5,620 nt of DNA, taken from Acidobacteriota bacterium. Lineage in GTDB: Bacteria; Acidobacteriota; Vicinamibacteria; Vicinamibacterales; Vicinamibacteraceae. The position numbers were made by a program, and so were the translations under genes. The notes under the pieces are model-generated. The model made no database searches. It was not told where the DNA came from and saw only the letters and a program-made list of their open reading frames with translations. The stretch spans positions 1 through 5,620 of the forward strand of contig JACDAO010000360.1 of assembly GCA_013695405.1 (NCBI GenBank), written 5' to 3'. Shown here piece by piece: positions 1 through 5,052 of the stretch; position 1 is the stretch's first letter, and each line of letters begins with the position of its first letter.

Positions 1-1
1 G

Positions 2-499
2 GCCTGCGCGGCGGCGCTGCGACCGGCGCGCCTGCTGGTGGCGGACGTGCGCGCCGGCACGCTCGCCACCGCCAGGCATCTCGGCGCCACCGACGTCGTC
101 AGCGCGCCGGCTGCCGATCTGGCGACGGCGGTGCTCGACGTGCTCGACGGTCCCGCCGACATCGTGATCGAGGCCGCCGGCCACCCGGAGGCGCAGCGGG
201 CGGCGATGAACGTGCTCGCACGCGGCGGGCGGTTGACCCTGCTCGGCATCGCCGGTAGCGACCGGACCACGCCGTTCAACCTCGACCCCCTGGTCTTCCG
301 CGACGCGCAGGTACAGGGCGTCTTCGCGTATCCTGCCGCGGTGTTCGCCCGCGCGGCCCGCCTGATCGACGAGGGCGTGATCGATCCCGGGCCGCTGCTC
401 ACGCATCACCTGCCGCTCACGCACGTCGCCGAGGCACTCACCCTGCTCGAGACGCGCCCGACCACCGCCATCAAGGTCATCCTCGATCCGAGAACCTGA
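2..499 (+). CDS. Zinc-type medium-chain alcohol/polyol dehydrogenase, C-terminal part (5' end outside window)
   Basis: The open frame runs from the left edge to a TGA at 497-499, so only about 165 C-terminal residues are seen. They match the second half of the medium-chain dehydrogenase/reductase (MDR) fold. A Rossmann strand ends in an acidic residue (LLVAD), which in this family usually means NAD+ rather than NADP+. It is followed by GATDVV, then DIVIEAAG, then ARGGRLTLLGIAG, and the typical ending PLTHVAEAL...AIKVILDP. The catalytic zinc ligands and the GxGxxG loop would lie upstream and cannot be checked. Relatives include sorbitol, threonine and sugar-acid dehydrogenases; the substrate cannot be fixed from this part. 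A GTG at 38 is in frame but lies inside the Rossmann domain, so it is not the true start. The next gene begins 6 bases after the stop, in the same frame, and an enolase-superfamily dehydratase follows, so this enzyme probably oxidises a sugar or polyol feeding that step. Confidence 0.88.
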   Translation, partial: ACAAALRPARLLVADVRAGTLATARHLGATDVVSAPAADLATAVLDVLDGPADIVIEAAGHPEAQRAAMNVLARGGRLTLLGIAGSDRTTPFNLDPLVFRDAQVQGVFAYPAAVFARAARLIDEGVIDPGPLLTHHLPLTHVAEALTLLETRPTTAIKVILDPRT

Positions 500-505
500 A
501 CGCCC

Positions 506-1474
506 ATGCCGCTGCCGCTGTCTCCTGCCGGTCTGATGCTCGACGCGCTCGGTCTGCCGTCGGGCGACGCCCATGATCTGCCCGATTCGCCGCCCCGTTT
601 TGCCGACGACACGCACTACCGCGTCGAGATCCCGAGCGTCGAGGGACCGCGCGTGCTGGCCGCCGTGATCGAGGAGGCTCGCGGCCGCGAGGTGCCAATC
701 CATCGCGTCTCGCAGGGTTCGGGGATCCTGCTGCTGACCGACGCCGAGATCGTCGAGATGTGCGACATGTGCCGCGAGGGTGCGCTGGAGCTGTCGTTGT
801 TCGTCGGCCCGCGTGCCGCCTGGGATACCGGTGCCTCGGTGCTGTCGCCGGCGGGTCGTACGCTCGGCGCGCAGTTGCGCGGCCAGGATCAATTGCGGGC
901 CGGGCTCGACGACGTGTTGCGGGCCGTCGAGCTCGGCGTCCGCAGCGTGCTGGTCGCCGACCTTGGACTGCTGCGCGTGCTGTGTCAGGCCAAAGGCGCG
1001 CAACTGGTGCCGCGCGAGCTGGTGGTCAAGGTGAGCGTGCAACTGGCCGCGGCAAACCCCGCCGCGGTCGCCGTGCTCGCCGATGAAGGCGCGACCACGA
1101 TCAACGTCCCGACCGACCTGTCGCTGGCGCAGCTGGCGGCGATCCGGCAACACGTGCAGGTGCCGCTCGACGTCTACGTGGAAGTGCCCGATGGCCTCGG
1201 TGGCTTCGTCCGGCATCACGAGATTCCGCAGCTGATTGCCTCGGTGGCGCCGCTGTACGTCAAGTTCGGGCTGCGCAATGCGCCCGACATCTATCCTTCG
1301 GGCCTGCACCTCGAGGCGGCGGCGACGCTGATGGCGCGCGAGCGGGTGCGTCGGGCGGCGATCGGCCTCGAACTGCTGCGCCGGCACTCAGCCCACGACA
1401 CGCCGGGGCCCCTGCTGCAGATGTCGCCAACCGGGGTCGCGACCGCGGCGGGCATCCCCGTGGCGAGGAGCTGA
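506..1474 (+). CDS. Peptidase U32-like TIM-barrel protein of unknown function
   Basis: This 322-residue protein is soluble, with no signal peptide or membrane segment. I assign it tentatively to the peptidase-U32-like group from its layout. It has repeated strand-helix units (SVLVADLGLL at 147-156, LVVKVSVQL at 172-180, ATTINVPTDLSLAQLAAI at 196-213) and a segment LDVYVEVPDGLGGFVRHHEIP at 221-241 that resembles the U32 strand before its cysteine motif. YVKFGLRNAPDIYPSGLHLE at 251-270 looks like a conserved barrel edge. A CxxC (C86, C89) lies early in the protein. Few U32 families have a proven peptidase activity and several act on RNA or cofactors, so protease should not be read from the name. 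The start is ATG 506; the upstream dehydrogenase stop is in the same frame, so no longer start is possible. There is no strong ribosome binding site, which suggests translational coupling. It sits between a dehydrogenase and a sugar-acid dehydratase and is probably co-transcribed, so a part in carbohydrate catabolism is inferred. The gene is certain; the family is moderate. Confidence 0.72.
   Translation: MPLPLSPAGLMLDALGLPSGDAHDLPDSPPRFADDTHYRVEIPSVEGPRVLAAVIEEARGREVPIHRVSQGSGILLLTDAEIVEMCDMCREGALELSLFVGPRAAWDTGASVLSPAGRTLGAQLRGQDQLRAGLDDVLRAVELGVRSVLVADLGLLRVLCQAKGAQLVPRELVVKVSVQLAAANPAAVAVLADEGATTINVPTDLSLAQLAAIRQHVQVPLDVYVEVPDGLGGFVRHHEIPQLIASVAPLYVKFGLRNAPDIYPSGLHLEAAATLMARERVRRAAIGLELLRRHSAHDTPGPLLQMSPTGVATAAGIPVARS
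1465..1470 (+). promoter_or_regulatory. Ribosome binding site of the dehydratase gene
   Basis: GAGGAG lies inside the last codons of the upstream gene, 7 bases before ATG 1478. It fixes that start and shows translation begins almost at the preceding stop, as expected in an operon. Confidence 0.8.
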
Positions 1475-1477
1475 GAG

Positions 1478-2632
1478 ATGCGGATCACCGAGATCGAGAC
1501 GCTGATCGTCGGCACCGAATGGCGCAACCTGACGATCTGTCGCGTGCACACCGACGCCGGCATCTCCGGACTGGGCGAGTCGCGCATTCCCAACCACCCG
1601 CACGCGCTCGAGGCCTACATCACCGCGGCGGCCCGCCACATCGTCGGCCGCGACCCGTTCGACATCGAGGCACTGGTGCTGCGGATGCGCCGCGACGACT
1701 ACTCGCGGCCCGGCGAGATCATGAGTTCGGGCATCGCGATGTTCGAAATGGCCTGCTGGGACATCGTCGGCAAGTCGCTCGGGCAGCCGGTCTATCGGCT
1801 GCTCGGCGGCAAGGTGCGCGATCGGATCCGGGCGTACGCCAACGGCTGGTACCGGGTCGAGCGCACGCCCGAGCAGTTCCACGCGGCGGCGCGCGCGGTG
1901 GTCGCGCGTGGCTACACCGCGCTCAAGTTCGACCCGTTCGGTCCCGGCTACTACGAGATCGGCGCGGCCGAGCGTCGCCACGTGATCGCGCTGGTGGAAG
2001 CGGTTCGTGACGCGATTGGCCCCGACGTCGAGATCCTGCTCGAGATGCACGGCCGCTTTTCGCCGGTGCAGGCCGTGCAGATCGTCCGGCTACTCGAGCC
2101 GTATGGACTCGGCTGGGTCGAGGAGCCGGTGCCGCCCGAGAATCTGGCCGCGCTGCGCAGCGTGCGCGAGCAGTTGCCGGGCGTGACGATCGCCACCGGC
2201 GAACGCATCCACGCGCGCCACGAGTTCCGCGAACTGTTCGAGCTGCGGGCCGCCGATGTCATCCAGTTCGACATCACCCACATCGGCGGGCTGCTCGAGA
2301 GCAAGAAACTGGCGGCCCAGGCCGACGTCCACTACGTCACGGTGGCGCCGCATAACGTTGGCGGCCAAATCTCGACCGCGGCCAACCTGCACCTTGCCGC
2401 GTGCACGACCAACTTCCGGATCCAGGAGTACTTCAACGACTTCGCCGATCCGTGGGTCAAGCAGACGGCAGTAGGCGTTCCCGAGGTGATCGACGGGCAC
2501 TTCGCCCTGCCCGACGCGCCAGGACTGGGTGTCGAGCTCGACGACGCGGTCTGCGCGGCACACCCGTGCGGCACCACGCACTTCAACCTGTTCAGCGAAG
2601 GTTGGGAACGGCGAGGGATTGCTGGCGGCTGA
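1478..2632 (+). CDS. Mandelate racemase/muconate lactonizing enzyme family protein, galactonate dehydratase-like
   Basis: This is a 384-residue, full-length member of the enolase superfamily, cytoplasmic, with Mg2+-assisted removal of a proton alpha to a carboxylate. The N-terminal capping domain (about 1-115) ends in the usual GQPVYRLLGGKVRDRIRAYA. The barrel carries ALKFDPFG (K150), LLEMHGRF (E189, H191), WVEEP (E215), ATGERI (E242), QFDITHIGG (D265), APHN (H292) and IQEYF (E317). The spacing of these residues matches the metal ligands, His-Asp dyad and final Glu of E. coli DgoD (from memory: D183, H185, E209, E235, D258, H285, E310), shifted by six or seven. The clear difference is Glu in place of Asp as first metal ligand. 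This points to an acid-sugar dehydratase making a 2-keto-3-deoxy product, but the exact sugar acid cannot be read from sequence. ATG 1478 follows the previous stop by 3 bases and has a good ribosome binding site. The dehydrogenase two genes upstream could supply its substrate. Confidence 0.93.
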   Translation: MRITEIETLIVGTEWRNLTICRVHTDAGISGLGESRIPNHPHALEAYITAAARHIVGRDPFDIEALVLRMRRDDYSRPGEIMSSGIAMFEMACWDIVGKSLGQPVYRLLGGKVRDRIRAYANGWYRVERTPEQFHAAARAVVARGYTALKFDPFGPGYYEIGAAERRHVIALVEAVRDAIGPDVEILLEMHGRFSPVQAVQIVRLLEPYGLGWVEEPVPPENLAALRSVREQLPGVTIATGERIHARHEFRELFELRAADVIQFDITHIGGLLESKKLAAQADVHYVTVAPHNVGGQISTAANLHLAACTTNFRIQEYFNDFADPWVKQTAVGVPEVIDGHFALPDAPGLGVELDDAVCAAHPCGTTHFNLFSEGWERRGIAGG

Positions 2633-2647
2633 CGGGCGGGCTATGCT
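2619..2647 (+). promoter_or_regulatory. Candidate sigma-70-type promoter for the hydroxylase gene
   Basis: TTGCTG at 2619-2624 and TATGCT at 2642-2647 are 17 bases apart, the ideal spacing. The -35 part lies in the last codons of the dehydratase gene and the -10 part is just beyond its stop. Transcription would begin near A2654, giving a leader of about 50 bases. It is the best match I see in a GC-rich background, but such matches also arise by chance. Confidence 0.42.
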
Positions 2648-2666
2648 GTCTCCAGGCTTTTTAAAT

Positions 2667-2683
2667 CATTAGGGATGCTAATG
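2667..2683. repeat. Perfect 6-bp inverted repeat, possible operator or leader hairpin
   Basis: CATTAG, five bases (GGATG), then CTAATG form an exact inverted repeat in an AT-richer patch (TTTTTAAAT just before it) between the dehydratase and hydroxylase genes. It lies about 20 bases downstream of the candidate -10 element and just upstream of the preferred hydroxylase start. Size and symmetry suit a dimeric repressor such as a MarR-type or Lrp-type regulator, or a weak RNA hairpin. No regulator gene is in the window to pair it with. Confidence 0.45.
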
Positions 2684-2694
2684 CGTCCCACCCT

Positions 2695-2699
2695 GGGGG
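2695..2699 (+). promoter_or_regulatory. Ribosome binding site favouring the hydroxylase start at 2705
   Basis: GGGGG lies 5 bases before ATG 2705. It is purine-rich but not a textbook AGGAG. A competing AGGG at 2671-2674 lies 6 bases before ATG 2681, so the choice of start is not settled. Confidence 0.4.
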
Positions 2700-2704
2700 C
2701 CGAC

Positions 2705-3646
2705 ATGAACGAGACGTCCAGAATCGTCGAGTACGGCGTAGAAATCGCCTCCGACTCGATGATCACCCCACCCGACGTGACGACGGTGGAGCTCGAACCG
2801 GGCCATCCCGGCCTTGGCGATCAGGACTACATCGAGCGTCGCCGCGAGCTGTTCGCGTTGTGCCGCCAACACCGGCTCGAGCGGCGGGGACCGCCGCTGG
2901 TGCAGTACACCGACCAGGAGACGCACATCTGGCGGCAGGTCTGGCCGACCCTCGATGCGTTGCACGTCGCGTACGCTAGCCGTATCTACCTGGAGGCCAA
3001 GCGCGCTCTGGGTCTCAGCGGTGTCGAGATCCCGCAGGTGCAGCACCTCAGCGCCCGCCTCCAGCAGGAGAGCGGCATGCACCTGGTGCCGGCGGAGGGC
3101 GCCCTGCCGTACCGCACCTTCTACGGCGAGATCGCCGAGCGTGGCTTCCCGGTCACGCAGTTCATCCGCCACGCATCGCATCCGGAGTTCACGCCGGAAC
3201 CAGACATGATCCACGACTGTCTGGGCCACGTCCCGCCGCTGATGCATCGCGACTACGCCGCCTTGTTGACCCGGATCGGGCAGGCCGCGATGGCCGCCAC
3301 CCGGGGCGAGCAGGTCCTGGCGCTGAAGCGTCTGAGCTGGTTCAGCATCGAGTTCGGCCTGATCCAGGAGCAGGGCGACGTCAAGGTGTTCGGCGCCGGC
3401 ATCCTGTCGTCGACCAGCGAGATTCCGTTCGCGCTGTCAGACGATGTGGAGCGGCGCCGGTGGGTGACCGATGAGGTGATTGCCACCGACTACGACCCGT
3501 CGCGGATGCAGGCGGTGCTCTACGTCATCCCGTCGTTTGCGTTCCTGCGCTTCGAGGTCGAGCAACTGGTGCAGCGGCTCGGCCTCGACCTGCCGCCCAG
3601 GGGTGCCGCGTCGGGCGCGGCCGCTCAGAGCCCGAACATCGCGTAG
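2705..3646 (+). CDS. phhA: Aromatic amino acid hydroxylase, probably phenylalanine 4-monooxygenase
   Basis: This non-heme iron, tetrahydropterin-dependent monooxygenase of the biopterin-dependent hydroxylase family most likely converts phenylalanine to tyrosine in the cytoplasm. The whole 313-residue protein is the catalytic domain with no N-terminal ACT regulatory domain, as in other bacterial enzymes, though slightly longer. Landmarks are YTDQETHIWRQVW (68-80), IPQVQHLSARL (109-119), PYRTFYGEIAERGFPVTQFIR (135-155), HDCLGH (H170, H175), WFSIEFGL (E216) and GAGILSSTSE (230-239). H170, H175 and E216 are the iron-binding 2-His-1-carboxylate triad, with spacings of 5 and 41 as I recall for the Chromobacterium enzyme. 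Tyrosine or tryptophan specificity cannot be excluded by eye. In-frame ATGs at 2675 and 2681 would add 10 or 8 residues. I prefer 2705 because the other two lie inside the inverted repeat. No pterin-carbinolamine dehydratase or homogentisate gene lies nearby. The 3' end overlaps the opposing membrane-protein gene by 22 bp. Confidence 0.93.
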   Translation: MNETSRIVEYGVEIASDSMITPPDVTTVELEPGHPGLGDQDYIERRRELFALCRQHRLERRGPPLVQYTDQETHIWRQVWPTLDALHVAYASRIYLEAKRALGLSGVEIPQVQHLSARLQQESGMHLVPAEGALPYRTFYGEIAERGFPVTQFIRHASHPEFTPEPDMIHDCLGHVPPLMHRDYAALLTRIGQAAMAATRGEQVLALKRLSWFSIEFGLIQEQGDVKVFGAGILSSTSEIPFALSDDVERRRWVTDEVIATDYDPSRMQAVLYVIPSFAFLRFEVEQLVQRLGLDLPPRGAASGAAAQSPNIA

Positions 3647-4290
3647 GCGAACCAGCGCTGCATGGCGTCCTTGTGCGGCGCCACAAGCGTCTGGTTGACC
3701 TCGGGAATGCCGGCCTCGGGGGTGTTGGTGACGGTCGGCGCCGGATCGGGCGTCTGCACACCGCTGAAGTCGCCGTCCTTGAGCTTCTCGGTCATCTCGC
3801 GGAAGTCGATGCCGGTGATGGCCACGCCGGCCGCCTCGTAGACCCGGGTGCGAACCCAGGCATACTCCTCGAGCGAGAACTGCTGCGCGTTGAGCGCGTC
3901 GACCTGAGCGCGCTTGGCCTCGGCAATCAGGCCAAACACATCGCGGTAGGCGCCGACCACTTCGGCGATGTTGTGGTTCTCGGGCGAGCGGTTGCTCATC
4001 TCCTTGTACTTGGCTTCGAGTTCGGTAGCGCGGGCCCCGAGTCGACCGTGCATGGCTTCCTGCACGGCGACGAAGCGCGTCACCTGGGCCGGAGTCAGCG
4101 CGCCCGCCACCGGCGCGGTGAAGCTGCGAGTATCGCTCACCTGCTGATCGAGCTCCGCGACTTCGCTCAGCTGGGCCATCGAGGTCACGAACGAGCGGGC
4201 CGGGCGGTAGACGAAGTAGTACAGGCCGGCGGCCCCGGCAATGGTCACCAGCAACAGCGCCAGACCACACCCAATCACGATCTTCTTCAC
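3625..4290 (-). CDS. Membrane-anchored protein of unknown function
   Basis: I do not recognise a named family in this 221-residue protein. It opens with MKK and one hydrophobic segment (about residues 4-28, ending in AGLYYFVY) that is best read as an uncleaved signal anchor, placing the rest outside the cytoplasmic membrane. The external part is mostly helical and charged. LTPAQVTRFVAVQEAMHGRL (65-84) is followed by a Glu/Lys-rich helix to about 98, then a helical stretch (109-154) containing FSLEEYAWVRTRVYEAAG. A Pro/Thr-rich linker (181-197) precedes a short C-terminal tail ending in FAYAMFGL. Cys8 follows V-I-G, but only seven residues precede it, too few for a lipoprotein signal. The start is GTG (complement of 4288-4290), supported by AGGAG 8 bases upstream. 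It is divergent from the DUF1080 gene and convergent with the hydroxylase, overlapping the latter by 22 bp. An envelope role is inferred only from the anchor. Confidence 0.82.
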   Translation of the reverse strand: MKKIVIGCGLALLLVTIAGAAGLYYFVYRPARSFVTSMAQLSEVAELDQQVSDTRSFTAPVAGALTPAQVTRFVAVQEAMHGRLGARATELEAKYKEMSNRSPENHNIAEVVGAYRDVFGLIAEAKRAQVDALNAQQFSLEEYAWVRTRVYEAAGVAITGIDFREMTEKLKDGDFSGVQTPDPAPTVTNTPEAGIPEVNQTLVAPHKDAMQRWFAYAMFGL

Positions 4291-4298
4291 GCGGTGGA

Positions 4299-4303
4299 CT
4301 CCT
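4299..4303 (-). promoter_or_regulatory. Ribosome binding site of the membrane-protein gene
   Basis: On the minus strand AGGAG lies 8 bases before the GTG start at 4290. It supports this non-ATG start, which is followed at once by a typical Lys-Lys-hydrophobic N-terminus. Confidence 0.78.
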
Positions 4304-4310
4304 GTAGGCT

Positions 4311-4315
4311 GGAGG
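4311..4315 (+). promoter_or_regulatory. Ribosome binding site fixing the DUF1080 gene start
   Basis: GGAGG lies 5 bases before GTG 4321. It decides the start of a frame that is open far upstream (back to before 3673) only because it runs antisense to the membrane-protein gene. Confidence 0.75.
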
Positions 4316-4320
4316 CAGAC

Positions 4321-5010
4321 GTGCCTCGCTCTCCTGACTCAACGACTGCCGCGGCCTGCCTGAACACCGACGGCCCCCGCCTGACGCGACGTGCCACGCT
4401 CGGACTGCTTGCGGTCGCGCCTGGCCTGCTGCTGCCGCGACAGACGCCGACTGGCGAGCCCGCCTCTCGTTCGCTGTTCGACGGGCGCAGCCTCGGGGCC
4501 TGGAAGCCCGTCGTCTTCGGCGGCGACGGCGAGGTGCGGATCGCCGACGGCGCGATCCAGTTTGGCCGGGGCAATGATCTCACCGGGGTGGTCTGGTCCG
4601 GAGCCCTGCCGGGGCCGAGCTATCGGGTGGCGCTCGAAGCGATGCGCGTCGACGGCACCGACTTCTTCTGTGCGTTGACCTTCCCAATCGCCGGCAGCCA
4701 CTGCTCGCTGGTGGTCGGTGGGTGGGGCGGGGGAGTGGTCGGACTTTCGAGTCTGGACGGTTTGGACGCGTCGGAGAACGAGACCAGCCGCGGCATGCGC
4801 TTGGAGTCGCGCCGCTGGTATGCCATCGCGGTCGAGGTCACCCGGGCGTACGTCCGCGCCACCATCGACGGCGAGCCTATGGTCGACATCGACGTCACCG
4901 GAAGGGCCGTCGACACCAGGCCGGAACTCGAACTGTGCAAGCCGCTCGGCCTGGCGACGTGGCGCACAATCGGCGCGATTCGCGCGATCACCTTGACAGA
5001 TCGGGCCTGA
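4321..5010 (+). CDS. DUF1080 (3-keto-disaccharide hydrolase-type) protein, probably Tat-exported
   Basis: Starting at GTG 4321, the protein has 229 residues. Near the N-terminus is RLTRRATLGLLAVAPGLLLP (20-39), a twin-arginine pair followed by a hydrophobic stretch, which resembles a Tat signal; no clear AxA cleavage site is visible. The mature part opens with SLFDGRSLGAW (51-61), the usual beginning of DUF1080 domains, and continues as a beta-rich jellyroll-like domain: GEVRIADGAIQFG, then GPSYRVALEAMRVDGTDFFCALTFP, then WYAIAVEVTRAYVRATIDGEP, ending with a final strand AIRAITLTD. The family is related to concanavalin-like lectin/glucanase folds and some members hydrolyse 3-keto-glycosides. 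Catalysis here is not shown, and carbohydrate binding alone is possible. The length is typical for one domain. The gene is divergent from the membrane-protein gene (30-bp gap) and convergent with moaA. Any link to the sugar-acid genes 1.7 kb upstream is speculative. Confidence 0.85.
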   Translation: MPRSPDSTTAAACLNTDGPRLTRRATLGLLAVAPGLLLPRQTPTGEPASRSLFDGRSLGAWKPVVFGGDGEVRIADGAIQFGRGNDLTGVVWSGALPGPSYRVALEAMRVDGTDFFCALTFPIAGSHCSLVVGGWGGGVVGLSSLDGLDASENETSRGMRLESRRWYAIAVEVTRAYVRATIDGEPMVDIDVTGRAVDTRPELELCKPLGLATWRTIGAIRAITLTDRA

Positions 5011-5018
5011 GGCCGTCG

Positions 5019-5046
5019 GGCATCAGGCATCAGGCAGCAGGCATCG
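5019..5046. repeat. Four 7-bp tandem repeat units between convergent genes
   Basis: GGCATCA, GGCATCA, GGCAGCA and GGCATCG follow one another without gaps and fill most of the 42-bp space between the DUF1080 gene and moaA. Two units are identical and two differ by one base each. There is no T-run or strong stem, so this is not an obvious terminator. Confidence 0.75.
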
Positions 5047-5052
5047 ACCGAT

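Noticed and set aside
1388..2050. 220-residue minus-strand open frame opposite the dehydratase gene
   Set aside because: It lies antisense to clearly conserved enolase-superfamily sequence; Asp/Arg/His/Val-rich composition is typical of GC-rich antisense shadows.
4046..4067. Perfect 7-bp inverted repeat (CCGTGCA / TGCACGG, 8-base loop)
   Set aside because: It lies in the middle of the membrane-protein coding region with no T-run and no gene boundary nearby, so it is more likely chance from coding sequence.
4267..4279. Lipobox-like V-I-G-C in the membrane protein
   Set aside because: Only seven residues precede the cysteine and the hydrophobic stretch lies after it, the reverse of a lipoprotein signal.
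3437..4342. 301-residue minus-strand open frame across the hydroxylase end and the membrane-protein gene
   Set aside because: It is a frame-shifted shadow of the membrane-protein gene, Arg/Gly/Ser-rich with no recognisable domain; the 221-residue frame has a good ribosome binding site and signal anchor.
5004..5014. Short palindrome GGCCTGAGGCC at the DUF1080 stop as a terminator
   Set aside because: The stem is only four usable pairs with a 3-base loop and no following T-run.
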